Shown here piece after piece: positions 18,763-29,699 of a stretch of DNA of 51,245 nt. The position numbers and the translations under genes were made by a program. The notes under the pieces were generated by a model, which was not told where the DNA came from, made no database searches, and was given only the letters and a program-made list of their open reading frames with translations. Origin of the DNA: Candidatus Omnitrophota bacterium (GTDB lineage Bacteria; Omnitrophota; Omnitrophia; Omnitrophales; Aquincolibacteriaceae). Position 1 is the first letter of the stretch; the number at the start of each line of letters is the position of its first letter. The stretch covers positions 1 through 51,245 of the forward strand of contig JAKJDL010000011.1 in NCBI GenBank assembly GCA_022705945.1. The letters are read 5' to 3'.

Positions 18763-19188
18763 ATGGCAAAAGAAATTCAAGTTAAGATCAAGCTTCAGAT
18801 CCCCGGCGGTCAGGCAAACCCCGCGCCGCCGATTGGTCCCGCGCTAGGTCAGCATGGCGTCAACATCATGGAGTTCTGCAAACAGTTCAACGAGCGCACG
18901 AAAGACCGCCCGGGAACGGTCCTTCCGGTTCTTCTCACGGTCTACAAGGATAAATCGTTCACGTTTATCCTGAAAAATCCGCCTATTTCGGCCGCGATCA
19001 AAAAAGCCGTAGGACTCGCAAAAGCTTCTTCGGAGCCCGGACGTCAGATTATCGGCAAGCTCACAAAAGAGCAGGCTATTGAGATCGCAAAAACAAAAAT
19101 GCCTGACCTCAACACGACAAAAATCGATAGCGCCGTCAAGATTGTCGAGGGCGTGGCCCGCAGTATGGGAATCGAAGTAGTTAAATAA
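18763..19188 (+). CDS. rplK: 50S ribosomal protein uL11
   Basis: A 141-aa uL11 of the GTPase-associated centre. The N-terminal domain has [20 protein letters not shown] and the C-terminal RNA-binding domain ends ARSMGIEV. Length is standard. It starts 3 nt after nusG, leaving no room for an L1-binding leader as found upstream of rplK in E. coli; any such site would have to lie in nusG coding sequence. Confidence 0.98.
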   Translation: MAKEIQVKIKLQIPGGQANPAPPIGPALGQHGVNIMEFCKQFNERTKDRPGTVLPVLLTVYKDKSFTFILKNPPISAAIKKAVGLAKASSEPGRQIIGKLTKEQAIEIAKTKMPDLNTTKIDSAVKIVEGVARSMGIEVVK

Positions 19189-19196
19189 GAGGACTT

Positions 19197-19883
19197 ATGA
19201 AACGCAGCAAACGTTATCAAAAAAGATCGGGTTTGGTGGAGGCCGGTAAGGTTTATTCGCTTGCCGATGCTATCAAGATCCTGAAAAAAGTCGAGATGGG
19301 CAAGACGGATGAGACGATTTCTCTCAATTTCCAGCTTGGGATCAAAGCGGAGGCCGGTGACGAAAACGTTCGCGGCACCGTCAGTCTTCCGCATGGGAGC
19401 GGACGTTCGGTAAAAGTTCTTTGTTTTACGAAAGGCGAGACCGCTAAAGACGCGGAGGCGGCCGGCGCGGATATCGTCGGCGGTGATGAGCTTGTTGAAA
19501 AGGTCAGGAACGGTTTTCTTGATTTTGATGTTGTGGTCGCTCATCCCGATATGATGCGCGAAGTCTCGAAGCTGGGCCGCGTGCTCGGGCCCAAGGGGCT
19601 TATGCCGACACCCAAGACGGGGACGGTTACTCCGCAAATCGGGAAAGCCGTAAAAGAACTCAAGGCCGGACGTATTGAATTTAAGAGCGACAAAACCGCA
19701 GGACTGCACGCTGTTTGCGGGAAGCTTTCTTTTAGCGAAGAGGCTCTTCTCGAAAATGCCCGTGTTGTCATCAAGGCCGTCCGGGATTCCAAACCCCAGA
19801 TCAGCAAGGGTGAATACCTCAAAAGCGTGACGATCTCCGCGACCCAGGGTCCGGGCCTCAAGCTCAACACGGGAGCGTTGTAA
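19197..19883 (+). CDS. rplA: 50S ribosomal protein uL1
   Basis: A 228-aa uL1 of the L1 stalk. Characteristic segments are KRSKRYQKRSGLVEAGKVY at the start, GADIVGGDELVEKV, and VLGPKGLMPTPKTGTVT, with VTISATQGPG near the end. Length is normal. It follows rplK by 8 nt and is only 4 nt before rplJ. Confidence 0.98.
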   Translation: MKRSKRYQKRSGLVEAGKVYSLADAIKILKKVEMGKTDETISLNFQLGIKAEAGDENVRGTVSLPHGSGRSVKVLCFTKGETAKDAEAAGADIVGGDELVEKVRNGFLDFDVVVAHPDMMREVSKLGRVLGPKGLMPTPKTGTVTPQIGKAVKELKAGRIEFKSDKTAGLHAVCGKLSFSEEALLENARVVIKAVRDSKPQISKGEYLKSVTISATQGPGLKLNTGAL

Positions 19884-19887
19884 CACG

Positions 19888-20424
19888 ATGCCTTCGATTG
19901 AAAAAGAACTGATGTTCAAAGAAATTGTAAAAGAGTTCGAGAGGAGTCCCTATGCTTTTTTCTCGAGCTTTCACGGTTTGTCGGTTTCCGACCTTTCCGA
20001 TGCACGACGTGGTCTTGAAAAAGTCGCGTCCCGCTCGATGGTAATCAAGCACGCGATGGCCCGGAAGATTTTTGCAAAGCTTAATTTTACCGAAGCCGAG
20101 AAGTTTCTTTCGGGTTCGATCATTGTGACTTTTGGTGAGAAAGACCCGCAGGATATTTCCAAAAAGATTGTTGATTTCGCAAAAGCAAACGAAAAGTGGA
20201 AGCCGGCCGGTGTGATTTTTGAAGGCCAGATCCACGGCGAGGAATTTGTCAAACAGCTCGCGACACTTCCGAGCCGCAAAGAACTTCTCACTCAGGTTGT
20301 GATCCGCGTTAAATCGCCCTTGGCCGGCATTGTCAATGTTCTGGGCGGCCTTACCCGCAACCTGGTGGTTGCGCTTGGTGAGATCAAGAAGAAGAAAGAA
20401 GCGGTTGCAGGCACCGCGTCTTAA
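19888..20424 (+). CDS. rplJ: 50S ribosomal protein uL10
   Basis: A 178-aa uL10, base of the L7/L12 stalk. The N-terminal rRNA-binding domain includes YAFFSSFHGLSVSDLSDAR, the middle has EGQIHGEEFVKQLATLPSRK, and the C-terminal helix that docks L7/L12 dimers starts near LAGIVNVLGGL. The gap from rplA is 4 nt, so the large structured L10 leader of E. coli is absent; control, if any, must act elsewhere. Confidence 0.97.
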   Translation: MPSIEKELMFKEIVKEFERSPYAFFSSFHGLSVSDLSDARRGLEKVASRSMVIKHAMARKIFAKLNFTEAEKFLSGSIIVTFGEKDPQDISKKIVDFAKANEKWKPAGVIFEGQIHGEEFVKQLATLPSRKELLTQVVIRVKSPLAGIVNVLGGLTRNLVVALGEIKKKKEAVAGTAS

Positions 20425-20469
20425 GCAACAGTCCTTATCAAAGGAAATCAATCAAGGAGGCAACAAGTC

Positions 20470-20886
20470 ATGACAGAAGCAACCGAAACAAAACAAATCT
20501 CTGAGAAACTTCAGGGCATTCTCACCACGATCGAGAGTTTGACCGTTCTTGAGCTCGCAGATCTTGTGAAGGCTCTCGAAGATAAATTCGGCGTGAGCGC
20601 TGCCGCTGCCGTTCCGATGGCCGGAATGGTGATGCCCGGCGCGGGTGCCGGAGCCGCCGCTCCAGCGGAGGAAAAGACTGCTTTTACCGTTGTTCTCGCG
20701 AGTGCCGGTGACAAGAAGATCAACGTGATTAAGGAGATCCGCACGGTGACGAATCTCGGGCTGAAAGAAGCCAAGGATCTCGTCGAGGGCGCTCCCAAGA
20801 CCATCAAGGAAGGCGTGACCAAGGAAGAAGCGGACAAGATCAAGAAGCTTCTGGAAGACCAGGGCGCCAAGGTCGAAATCAAGTAA
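20470..20886 (+). CDS. rplL: 50S ribosomal protein bL12 (L7/L12)
   Basis: A 138-aa stalk protein. The N-terminal dimerisation helix has [20 protein letters not shown], an Ala/Gly/Pro-rich hinge follows (about 45-66), and the C-terminal globular domain contains [20 protein letters not shown] and ends GAKVEIK. It is slightly longer than the usual 120-130 aa. A strong AAGGAGG precedes ATG 20470, consistent with multi-copy synthesis relative to L10. Confidence 0.98.
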   Translation: MTEATETKQISEKLQGILTTIESLTVLELADLVKALEDKFGVSAAAAVPMAGMVMPGAGAGAAAPAEEKTAFTVVLASAGDKKINVIKEIRTVTNLGLKEAKDLVEGAPKTIKEGVTKEEADKIKKLLEDQGAKVEIK

Positions 20887-20933
20887 GCACGCTTTAGAGT
20901 AGGGCACACCATTCTAAGGAGGGCATTCATCTA

Positions 20934-23900
20934 ATGATGCCTTTGATTAAAAGAAAAAGTTTCGCGAAAATTCAAGACACGATGGAACTCCCGAATCTGG
21001 TAGAGATCCAGATTCAGTCCTACGAAGAGTTCCTGCAGTCGAACCGCTCGGGACGGCGCCGGAAGAGACAGGGTCTCGAGTCGGCGTTTGCGGATTGTTT
21101 TCCGATCGAGAGTTTCGACGGGACATGCCGTCTTGAGTATGAGGGTTATACGCTCGGGAAACCGAAATACTCCATTCCCGAATGTCAAAAGCGCGGTATG
21201 ACCTACGCGGCTCCTCTTAAAGTGAAGCTTCGTCTTGTCCGGAAGGGTGTGGCCAAGGAACAGGAAGTTTATATCGGCGAGCTTCCGCTTATGACCGAAA
21301 CGGGCACCTTCATTATTAACGGTGCCGAACGCGTAATCGTCAGCCAGTTGCATCGCTCTCCCGGAGCCTCCCTGGAAGAAGCGATCCATCCGAGCGGCAA
21401 ACGCATCTATTCTGTCCGGATCATTCCCTATCGCGGCGCGTGGCTTGAATTCGAATCCGATGTGAACGATGTTCTTTACGCATATATCGACCGGCGCCGG
21501 AAGATTCTCGCGACCGTGCTTCTTCGCGCTCTTGGCTACTCTTCAACTTTCGACATCCTTTCCGAGCTTTATCCGGTCGAAAAGATTCGTGGTTTTGAGA
21601 AATCCAGGGCGAATGATGTCGAAGATGAGTTCCTTGCCGAAGATATTCTTCACCCCCAGAGCAAGGAGCCTATCCTGCTGGCCGGGAGCAAGCTGACCAA
21701 GGATAACATCGCCGTTCTTCTCGCGAACAATGTCACATCTTTCTCGATCGTCAAGATCTCCAAAGACGATCTTTGCATAATCAATACCCTCGAGCGCGAT
21801 CCTTATCGCAACTCCCAGGACGCCCAGATGGCTATCTATCGCCGCATTCGTCCCGGTGATCCGCCGACGGAAGCGAGTGCGAAAGATTTGATACAGAAAC
21901 TTTTCTTTGATCAGCAGCGGTATGATCTCGGTGTGGTAGGCCGGTTTATGCTCAATAAAAAGCTTGGTCTCGAGCCGAACATGAAGCAGACGACGCTCCG
22001 CCGCGATGACGTAATCAAGGTAGTCGGCATGCTCCTTAAACTCCGTGCCGATGTTGTCCAGAAGGACGATATCGATCATCTTGGCAACCGCCGTGTGCGC
22101 TCGGTCGGAGAACTTCTTCAAAATCAGTTCCGCGTCGGTTTGGCGCGCATGAAGCGGTCTTGTGTGGAGCGTATGTCGATCTATGATCTTGATGCCGCGA
22201 TGCCGCATAACCTGATCAACCCCAAGCTGATTTCTGCCGCTATCAAGGATTTCTTCGGCCGGAGCCAGCTTTCCCAATTCATGGACCAAACGAATCCGCT
22301 GGCGGAGCTCACGCACAAGCGCCGTCTTTCGGCTCTTGGTCCCGGTGGTCTTTCCCGTGAACGTGCGGGTTTCGAGGTCCGCGACGTTCATTCGTCCCAT
22401 TACGGGCGTGTTTGTCCGATCGAAACTCCGGAAGGGCCGAACATCGGTCTTATTGCATCCCTCAGCACGTTCGCCCGAGTGAATGAACTCGGGTTCCTTG
22501 AAAGCCCTTACCGCAAGGTTTCCAACGGACGGGTTACCGAGGAAATCGTTTTTTTGACGGCGGACGAAGAGGATAAATATATGATCGCCCAGGCGAACGC
22601 ACCCGTTGACAAAAACGGACGGTTTTTGACCGATTTGGTGTTCTGCCGGCTGCGGGACGATTTCCCGAAAGCGAAGCCCGAAGAAATCGATTATATGGAC
22701 GTTTCTCCCCGACAGCTTGTTTCGGTGGCGGCGGCGCTTATTCCGTTTCTCGAGCATGATGACGCGAACCGCGCGCTCATGGGATCCAACATGCAACGCC
22801 AGGCGGTTCCGCTTCTTACCACTGAAGCACCGCTTGTCGGAACGGGCATGGAGAGGCATGTTGCCAAAGATTCCGGTGCGGTCCTGACGGCAAAATCCCG
22901 CGGGACGGTCAAGGCGGTTTCTTCGGAAGAGATCGTAATCGATGACTTTGTTTACAAGTTGAAAAAATTCAAACGGTCGAATGCCGGAACCTGCATTAAC
23001 CAGCGGCCTTTGGTTGAGGTTGGTGACAAGGTGAAGCGAGGCGATTTGATCGCAGACGGGGCCGGTACCCAAGGCGGTGATCTGGCCCTTGGACGCAACG
23101 TGCTTGTGGCGTTCATGCCGTGGCGCGGCTACAATTTTGAAGACGCGATCATCGTCAGTGAACGTCTCTGCAAGGAAGATACCTACACGTCGCTCCACAT
23201 CGAAGAATTTGATATTGAGGCACGTGACACCAAACTCGGCAATGAAGAGATTACGCGTGACATTCCGAATGTGAGCGAAGAAGCGCTGAAGGATCTGGAT
23301 GCCGAGGGGGTGGTGCGCATCGGAGCGGAAGTGAAACCCGGAGATATTCTTGTCGGGAAAATCACTCCCAAGTCCGAGATTGAGCTCTCGCCCGAGGAAA
23401 AACTTTTACGTGCGATTTTCGGAGAAAAAGCAGGGGATGTTCGTGATGCTTCCCTGACCGTGCCTCCCGGCGTTGAGGGAGTCGTGGTGGATGTAAAAGT
23501 TTTTGCCCGCAAAGAGTCCGCGGCCAAGACCAAGGAAGAACGGCGGCAGGAAAACAAAGATATTAATGAGATCAAGGAGAGGTATAACGACAGGATCGAG
23601 CTTTTAAAACGGGAGCGCCTGACCAGGGTTTCCGACATGGTCATCGGCAAAAAGCTTTCCGAAGATCTGCTTGATGATATTCTCGGTGAAATTCTGATCA
23701 AGGCCGGGCATGTTTTGACCAAGGGGGATCTCAAAAAGCTGGAAAGCTGCGATTGGGATTCGCTCAGGATTGATGACGATCCGGATCTCGAAGAAAGTAT
23801 CAAGAAAATCGCCAGAGTGTGGGGTGATGAGATCGATGAATTGATCGCGGAGCGGACGCGTGAGATCGACCGTGTCAAGAAGGGGGATGAGCTTCCTCCC

Positions 23901-24713
23901 GGCGTGATCAAAAAGGTTGTTGTTTATGTTTGCTCCAAACGGAAGATCTCGGTCGGTGATAAAATGGCCGGCCGCCACGGGAACAAGGGTGTTATCGCGA
24001 AAATCCTTCCCGAGGAAGATATGCCGTTTATGGAAGATGGTACTCCTGTGGATATTATTTTGAATCCTCTGGGTGTTCCTTCCCGTATGAATGTCGGACA
24101 GATTCTCGAGACCCATCTCGGATGGGCCGCCAAGACGCTCGGCCTGCATGTTGAAACCCCGGTGTTCAGCGGAGCGACCGAGGAAGAGATCAAGGCACTC
24201 ATGAAGGAGGCCAAGCTTCCCATAGACGGAAAAGTCACCCTGATTGACGGTCGGACCGGGGAGCCTTTTGACAACAAAGTAACCGTCGGCCAGATTTACA
24301 TGTTAAAACTCGCTCACCTTGCGGATGACAAGATTCACGCCCGATCAATCGGCCCGTATTCCCTTGTGACTCAGCAACCCTTGGGAGGCAAGGCCCAATT
24401 TGGCGGACAGCGTTTCGGAGAAATGGAAGTGTGGGCCTTGGAGGCTTACGGGGCAGCCTTCACGCTTCAGGAACTTCTTACTGTCAAGTCGGACGATGTG
24501 GTGGGACGTACACGGGTGTATGAAGCCATTGTAAAAGGTGAGCCCGCGCTCCACGCAGGGACTCCCGAGTCGTTCAACGTGCTTGTAAAAGAACTTCAGG
24601 CTCTCGGACTTGACATTGCACCCGATCGGACCGGCGGGGCTAAGTTGCCCGTCCTGGACTCGAACGCTGCGTTTACGTCTACAGATGACGCGAAGGAGAA
24701 GCTTAAAGTATGA
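20934..24713 (+). CDS. rpoB: DNA-directed RNA polymerase beta subunit
   Basis: A 1259-aa beta subunit. The rifampicin-pocket segment [20 protein letters not shown] followed by [20 protein letters not shown] keeps the sensitive-type D, H and S residues (E. coli D516, H526, S531). [13 protein letters not shown] and the C-terminal [20 protein letters not shown] clamp-region motif are intact. It is shorter than the E. coli protein (1342). AAGGAGGG lies 10 nt before ATG 20934; a second ATG follows immediately. The stop overlaps the rpoC start as ATGA. Confidence 0.98.
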   Translation: MMPLIKRKSFAKIQDTMELPNLVEIQIQSYEEFLQSNRSGRRRKRQGLESAFADCFPIESFDGTCRLEYEGYTLGKPKYSIPECQKRGMTYAAPLKVKLRLVRKGVAKEQEVYIGELPLMTETGTFIINGAERVIVSQLHRSPGASLEEAIHPSGKRIYSVRIIPYRGAWLEFESDVNDVLYAYIDRRRKILATVLLRALGYSSTFDILSELYPVEKIRGFEKSRANDVEDEFLAEDILHPQSKEPILLAGSKLTKDNIAVLLANNVTSFSIVKISKDDLCIINTLERDPYRNSQDAQMAIYRRIRPGDPPTEASAKDLIQKLFFDQQRYDLGVVGRFMLNKKLGLEPNMKQTTLRRDDVIKVVGMLLKLRADVVQKDDIDHLGNRRVRSVGELLQNQFRVGLARMKRSCVERMSIYDLDAAMPHNLINPKLISAAIKDFFGRSQLSQFMDQTNPLAELTHKRRLSALGPGGLSRERAGFEVRDVHSSHYGRVCPIETPEGPNIGLIASLSTFARVNELGFLESPYRKVSNGRVTEEIVFLTADEEDKYMIAQANAPVDKNGRFLTDLVFCRLRDDFPKAKPEEIDYMDVSPRQLVSVAAALIPFLEHDDANRALMGSNMQRQAVPLLTTEAPLVGTGMERHVAKDSGAVLTAKSRGTVKAVSSEEIVIDDFVYKLKKFKRSNAGTCINQRPLVEVGDKVKRGDLIADGAGTQGGDLALGRNVLVAFMPWRGYNFEDAIIVSERLCKEDTYTSLHIEEFDIEARDTKLGNEEITRDIPNVSEEALKDLDAEGVVRIGAEVKPGDILVGKITPKSEIELSPEEKLLRAIFGEKAGDVRDASLTVPPGVEGVVVDVKVFARKESAAKTKEERRQENKDINEIKERYNDRIELLKRERLTRVSDMVIGKKLSEDLLDDILGEILIKAGHVLTKGDLKKLESCDWDSLRIDDDPDLEESIKKIARVWGDEIDELIAERTREIDRVKKGDELPPGVIKKVVVYVCSKRKISVGDKMAGRHGNKGVIAKILPEEDMPFMEDGTPVDIILNPLGVPSRMNVGQILETHLGWAAKTLGLHVETPVFSGATEEEIKALMKEAKLPIDGKVTLIDGRTGEPFDNKVTVGQIYMLKLAHLADDKIHARSIGPYSLVTQQPLGGKAQFGGQRFGEMEVWALEAYGAAFTLQELLTVKSDDVVGRTRVYEAIVKGEPALHAGTPESFNVLVKELQALGLDIAPDRTGGAKLPVLDSNAAFTSTDDAKEKLKV

Positions 24714-27700
24714 ACTACGACGTCAACACTTTTGATTCAATCGCGATCCGTATTGCTTCGCCAGAGATCATCCGCAAGTGGTCGAAGGGGGAAGTGAGAA
24801 AGCCGGAAACGATCAATTACCGGACGCTGAAGCCGGAAAAGGACGGGCTTTTTTGCGAGAAGATCTTTGGGCCCACCAAGGATTATGAGTGTGCTTGCGG
24901 TAAATACAAACGCATCAAGCACAAAGGAATTACCTGCGACCGGTGCGGCGTTGAGGTGACTCAGGCGCGCGTTCGCCGCGAACGAATGGGGCACATCGAT
25001 TTGGTGACGCCCGTTTCGCATATCTGGTTCTTCAAAACCATGCCGTCCCGGATCGGGAATCTGCTTGATCTGAGTGTCCGGGCACTGGAGAAGGTCCTCT
25101 ATTACGAAGAATATATCGTGATTGATCCGAAGCAAACGCCCCTTAAAGCCCGTCAGCTCCTGACCGAAGAGGAATATCACAAGGCCCAGGAGCAATACGG
25201 CCCCGATGCATTTGATGCCATGATGGGGGCCGAAGCGGTTCAGAAATTGTTGGCGGAACTTGATCTGGATAAGCTGACCCAGAAGTACCAGCGGCAGGTG
25301 AAGGCTTCCCGTTCAAAACAGTCGCGTGCCCGCGCGGTGAAGACTCTGAAAATTGTGGAAGCTTTCCGCAAATCAGGCAATCGTCCGGAATGGATGATTT
25401 TAAAAGTGATACCGGTGATTCCGCCGGATCTTCGGCCTTTGGTGGCTCTTGACGGCGGCCGTTTTGCTACGAGCGATCTGAACGATCTTTATCGCCGTGT
25501 CATTAATCGTAACAACCGCCTGCGAAAGCTTCTCGACCTCAAGGCTCCGGACGTTATTATTCGCAACGAAAAGCGTATGCTCCAGGAAGCCGTGGATGCC
25601 CTTTTTGACAACGGCCGGCACGGCCGGCCCGTTTTGGGAGCGGGGAACCGTCCGCTCAAATCCTTGAGTGATATGCTAAAAGGCAAGCAGGGACGTTTCC
25701 GGCAAAATCTTCTCGGTAAGCGTGTTGATTATTCGGGCCGCTCGGTGATCGTGATCGGTCCGGAGCTCAAGCTCCATCAGTGCGGGCTTCCCAAAAAAAT
25801 GGCACTCGAACTTTTCGAGCCGTTTATCATTCGCAAGCTCAAGGAGCGCGGCCATGTTCACACGATCCGCTCGGCCAAGAAAATGGTCGAACGTGTTAAG
25901 CCGGAAGTTTGGGATATTCTCGAAGAAGTGATTCATGAGCACCCGGTCATGTTGAACCGCGCCCCGACACTGCACAGGCTTGGTATCCAGGCGTTTGAGC
26001 CTCTGCTTATCGAAGGAAATGCGATTCGCATCCATCCGCTTGTTTGTACGGCCTTTAACGCAGACTTTGACGGCGACCAAATGGCTGTTCACGTGCCTCT
26101 TTCAATGGAAGCGATGATGGAAACTCGCATCCTTATGCTCTCGGCGAATAATATCTTTTCGCCCGCGAGCGGCAATCCGATTATGACCCCGACGCAGGAT
26201 ATTGTGCTCGGGATTTACTATCTCACCAAGATGCGTGACTCCGCGAAGGGGGAAGGACTTGTTTTCGGAACTATCGAGGAGGCCTTTCTGGCCTATCAGG
26301 ATGGTGAGATTCAAAAGCATGCGAAATGCAAAATACGTCTCGAATCCGGCGAAATCGTTGAAACCACGATGGGGCGTATCATATTAAACGAAGTCCTTCC
26401 CAAGGGATTTCGCTTCGTTAATGAAGTAGTCAATAAAGGAAAGCTTTCGAAGATCATCGCCGATTGTTATCACCAGTTCGGGCATGCTGTTGTGGTGGAT
26501 CTTCTTGACAGGCTGAAAAGTCTTGGCTTTGAGGCCGCGACCGACGGGGGAATCTCGATCGGTATCGGCGATATCCAGATTCCGGAAAAGAAAGAGAACA
26601 TTCTTGCCGAGGCCCACAAGGAAGTGAAATCGATTGAAAATCAGTATAAGCAGGGAATCATTACCGACGGTGAGCGGAAAAACAAGATCATCGATATCTG
26701 GACCCACGCGACCGATCGGGTTTCCGATATCATGTTTGAAGAACTGCACCAGTTTAACCCGATATTCATGATGGCTGACTCCGGCGCCCGGGGATCGAAA
26801 CAGCAGATTCGTCAGTTGGCCGGTATGCGCGGTCTGATGGCGAAGCCTTCCGGGGAAATTATTGAAAATCCGATCACCGCAAACTTCCGCGAGGGTTTGA
26901 CGGTGCTCGATTACTTTATTTCGACCCACGGAGCGCGCAAAGGTTTAGCCGATATCGCCCTTAAGACTGCTGATTCCGGTTATCTTACAAGACGTCTTGT
27001 GGATGTGGCGCAGGACGTGATCATCATGATGGATGATTGCGGGACGCTGAATGGAATCGTTATGGAACCCGTTTATGAGGGCGAGGACGAGATCGTTCCT
27101 CTCTCGGACAGGATTCTTGGCCGCGTGGCGCTTGACAACGTTGTAGATGTTATTACGGACCAGGTGATCGTGAAATCCGGCGGCCTTATTGACGAAGCCA
27201 TCGTTAAGAAGATCGACGAGGCAGGGATTGAAAAGATCCGGGTTCGCTCGGTTCTTTGCTGTGAAGCTCCCAAGGGTGTTTGCGCAAAATGTTACGGTCG
27301 CGACCTTGCGACGCGCCGACTTGTTGAATTAGGCACCGCGTCCGGCATCATTGCCGCGCAGTCGATCGGGGAGCCGGGAACGCAGTTGACGATGCGGACT
27401 TTCCATATCGGAGGAACGGCTTCGCGCGTCATCGAGCAATCTTATTACAAATCCAGGTATGGAGGAACGCTGCAGTATCACAGTCTTAAGACCGTTGTTA
27501 CCAAGACGAACGAAATTGTTGTCTTAAACCGCAACGGACAGATTTCAATTCATGACAGCACGGGCCGCGAGCTTGAACGCTATACCGTTCCGACCGGTGC
27601 CATTGTTTATCACAAAGACGGCGAAACGGTCAAAAAAGACGAGGTTTTCGTAAAGTGGGATCCTTATACGGTTCCGATTCTGACGGAAGTTTCGGGGAAA

Positions 27701-28753
27701 GTCCGGTTTGAGGATATCAAGGCCGGCGTTACCATGGACGAAGAAACGGATCTAACCACCGGAATGACGGAGCGCGTGATTATTGATCACAAAGAAGAAC
27801 TTCACCCGCAGCTCGTTGTTGTCGGACAGAATAACGAGATCCTGGCGTTCTATCCGATCCCGACGGGCGCGCACATTATTGTCAAGGACGGGCAGCACGT
27901 GACCGGCGGAACGCTGCTTGCAAAGACTCCGCGCAAGATCGCCAAAACCCGTGACATTACGGGGGGTCTTCCGCGCGTCGCCGAACTTTTTGAGGCCCGC
28001 AAGCCGAAGAACCCCGCCATCATTTCGGAAATTGACGGAGTGGTGGAAATCGGTGAAGCGGTGAAGGGACAGCGCAAGATTGTTGTCAAGAGTTCGGCGG
28101 GCATGACGAAAGAATATCTCATTCCGCACGGGAAACATCTGAACGTTTATAAAGGCGATAAAGTGGTTGCCGGGCAGCAGCTTGTGGACGGGCCTGTCGT
28201 GCCCCAAGATATTCTCCGGGTTTCGGGAGAACGAAGCCTTCAGGCGTATCTTGTGAACGAGGTTCAGGAAGTTTACCGGTTGCAGGGCGTGAAGCTGAAT
28301 GACAAGCATGTTGAAGTGATTGTTCGCCAGATGCTCCGCAAGGTTCGCATCGAAGAACCGGGCGACACGGATTTTCTTGTCGGGTCGCACGTTGAAAAAC
28401 TGAAATTCGCCGAAGAAAACGCCAAGATGATCAAAAAAGGCAAGAAACCGGCCGTCGGGACGCCTATCCTTCTTGGGATCACGAAGGCGTCGCTCACGAC
28501 GGACAGTTTTATTTCTGCGGCAAGCTTCCAGGAAACAACAAGAGTCCTTACCGAAGCGGCCTCGGCCGGTAAGCGCGATTTCCTTCAGGGTTTGAAGGAG
28601 AACGTGATTATGGGACATCTGATCCCCGCAGGGACGGGATTTAAGATCCATCAGAATATTGATATCGAAAAAGACCTTACGGATGTTCTGCCCGATCCGG
28701 ACGTGATCAAGCAGAAAGCTTCCGAAGAGGCGGCCGCAAAGGAGAAGGAATAA
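24710..28753 (+). CDS. rpoC: DNA-directed RNA polymerase beta' subunit
   Basis: A 1347-aa beta' subunit in one unsplit gene. The N-terminal zinc site has C61, C63, C76 and C79. The catalytic Mg2+ loop is [16 protein letters not shown]. The bridge/trigger region includes [20 protein letters not shown] and [10 protein letters not shown], preceded by the second zinc site (DDCGTLNG and [14 protein letters not shown]). The C-terminal end is a Lys/Glu/Ala tail. The start overlaps the rpoB stop by 4 bp and the last base of its stop is the first base of rpsL, so rpoBC and the str-type genes are translationally linked. Confidence 0.98.
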   Translation: MNYDVNTFDSIAIRIASPEIIRKWSKGEVRKPETINYRTLKPEKDGLFCEKIFGPTKDYECACGKYKRIKHKGITCDRCGVEVTQARVRRERMGHIDLVTPVSHIWFFKTMPSRIGNLLDLSVRALEKVLYYEEYIVIDPKQTPLKARQLLTEEEYHKAQEQYGPDAFDAMMGAEAVQKLLAELDLDKLTQKYQRQVKASRSKQSRARAVKTLKIVEAFRKSGNRPEWMILKVIPVIPPDLRPLVALDGGRFATSDLNDLYRRVINRNNRLRKLLDLKAPDVIIRNEKRMLQEAVDALFDNGRHGRPVLGAGNRPLKSLSDMLKGKQGRFRQNLLGKRVDYSGRSVIVIGPELKLHQCGLPKKMALELFEPFIIRKLKERGHVHTIRSAKKMVERVKPEVWDILEEVIHEHPVMLNRAPTLHRLGIQAFEPLLIEGNAIRIHPLVCTAFNADFDGDQMAVHVPLSMEAMMETRILMLSANNIFSPASGNPIMTPTQDIVLGIYYLTKMRDSAKGEGLVFGTIEEAFLAYQDGEIQKHAKCKIRLESGEIVETTMGRIILNEVLPKGFRFVNEVVNKGKLSKIIADCYHQFGHAVVVDLLDRLKSLGFEAATDGGISIGIGDIQIPEKKENILAEAHKEVKSIENQYKQGIITDGERKNKIIDIWTHATDRVSDIMFEELHQFNPIFMMADSGARGSKQQIRQLAGMRGLMAKPSGEIIENPITANFREGLTVLDYFISTHGARKGLADIALKTADSGYLTRRLVDVAQDVIIMMDDCGTLNGIVMEPVYEGEDEIVPLSDRILGRVALDNVVDVITDQVIVKSGGLIDEAIVKKIDEAGIEKIRVRSVLCCEAPKGVCAKCYGRDLATRRLVELGTASGIIAAQSIGEPGTQLTMRTFHIGGTASRVIEQSYYKSRYGGTLQYHSLKTVVTKTNEIVVLNRNGQISIHDSTGRELERYTVPTGAIVYHKDGETVKKDEVFVKWDPYTVPILTEVSGKVRFEDIKAGVTMDEETDLTTGMTERVIIDHKEELHPQLVVVGQNNEILAFYPIPTGAHIIVKDGQHVTGGTLLAKTPRKIAKTRDITGGLPRVAELFEARKPKNPAIISEIDGVVEIGEAVKGQRKIVVKSSAGMTKEYLIPHGKHLNVYKGDKVVAGQQLVDGPVVPQDILRVSGERSLQAYLVNEVQEVYRLQGVKLNDKHVEVIVRQMLRKVRIEEPGDTDFLVGSHVEKLKFAEENAKMIKKGKKPAVGTPILLGITKASLTTDSFISAASFQETTRVLTEAASAGKRDFLQGLKENVIMGHLIPAGTGFKIHQNIDIEKDLTDVLPDPDVIKQKASEEAAAKEKE

Positions 28754-29145
28754 TGGCACCGACCATCAATCAGCTTATTAAACACGGGAGACGCCGTTTT
28801 AAGTCAAAATCAAAGTCACCGGCGCTTCACAACTCGCCCTTTCGCAAAGGGGTTTGCCTGATTGTTCGCACTCAAACTCCTAAAAAACCGAACTCAGCGC
28901 TTCGGAAAATTGCCCGCGTTAGGCTGACGAACGGTGAAGAGGTGAGCGCGTATATTCCCGGTGTCGGGCATAACCTCCAGGAACACTCTATCGTTCTTGT
29001 ACGGGGAGGCCGCGTCAAGGACCTTCCGGGCGTTCGCTATCACATTGTTCGCGGCAAGCTGGACACTGCCGGCGTCGCGGACCGGACAAAATCACGCTCC
29101 AAATATGGGGCCAAAACACCCAAGAAGGATGCAAAAGCAGCATGA
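28753..29145 (+). CDS. rpsL: 30S ribosomal protein uS12
   Basis: A 130-aa decoding-centre protein. [20 protein letters not shown] and [20 protein letters not shown] are intact, with the lysines whose change gives streptomycin resistance (E. coli K42, K87) in the wild-type state. AAGGAGAAGGA precedes the ATG, which overlaps the rpoC stop by one base. Its stop overlaps the rpsG start by 4 bp. Confidence 0.98.
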   Translation: MAPTINQLIKHGRRRFKSKSKSPALHNSPFRKGVCLIVRTQTPKKPNSALRKIARVRLTNGEEVSAYIPGVGHNLQEHSIVLVRGGRVKDLPGVRYHIVRGKLDTAGVADRTKSRSKYGAKTPKKDAKAA

Positions 29146-29609
29146 GAAGGCGTCGCGCACAAAAAAGAAGAATTAATCCGGACCCGCGTTTTAACGACCT
29201 TTTGGTCGCAAAATTGATAAATGTGGTTATGGAACGGGGGAAGAAGTCCCTGGCTGAGAGAATTGTCTATCGAGCCTTTGATATCATCAAAGAAAAAACA
29301 GGAAAAGAACCACTTGAAGTTTTCAGGCAATCCATAGATAATGTCCGCCCCTTATTGGAGACCAAGTCCCGTCGGGTCGGCGGGGCGACCTACCAGGTTC
29401 CGGTCAGTGTTCCAGAAGAGCGCGGTCATTCGCTTGCTCTGCGTTGGGTCCGTAATTATTCCCGTGAACGGAAGGGGAAGCCTATGCACGAGAAGCTCGC
29501 ACAGGAGCTGATCGACGGTTTTAATAAAACCGGCGCATCCATCAAGAAGAAAGAAGATGTTCATAAAATGGCGGAGTCCAACAGGGCATTTGCGCATTAT
29601 CGTTGGTAG
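29142..29609 (+). CDS. rpsG: 30S ribosomal protein uS7
   Basis: A 155-aa uS7, an assembly-initiating protein of the 30S head. It begins [19 protein letters not shown], contains [20 protein letters not shown] and [15 protein letters not shown], and ends in the helical [13 protein letters not shown] segment. Length is standard. It overlaps rpsL by 4 bp. A 90-nt gap with repeats and hairpins separates it from fusA. Confidence 0.98.
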   Translation: MRRRRAQKRRINPDPRFNDLLVAKLINVVMERGKKSLAERIVYRAFDIIKEKTGKEPLEVFRQSIDNVRPLLETKSRRVGGATYQVPVSVPEERGHSLALRWVRNYSRERKGKPMHEKLAQELIDGFNKTGASIKKKEDVHKMAESNRAFAHYRW

Positions 29610-29616
29610 AAAAGCG

Positions 29617-29688
29617 GCGCAACGCACAATGTGCGGAGCGCAACGAGAGCAAGAAAATAAAAATGTGAGGCACTGCGCGTTAAGCGCA
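29617..29688 (+). repeat. Repeat-bearing hairpins between rpsG and fusA
   Basis: Contains GCGCAACG twice (29617-29624 and 29638-29645), a palindrome CGCAC-AAT-GTGCG (29623-29635), and a hairpin TGCGC-GTTAA-GCGCA (29674-29688) that ends 11 nt before the fusA ATG. The words GCGCAACG and CGTTGCGC recur in the hairpin after rplQ, suggesting related palindromic repeats. Confidence 0.55.
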
Positions 29689-29699
29689 TAACCAAAATT

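Noticed and set aside
21543-23198. 551-codon open frame antisense to rpoB
   Set aside because: It lies wholly opposite a canonical rpoB and reads as arginine/histidine/aspartate-rich sequence with no motifs, as expected for the shadow of a biased coding strand.
27752-28759. 335-codon open frame antisense to rpoC
   Set aside because: Mirror of the rpoC reading frame; no ribosome-binding site or family resemblance.
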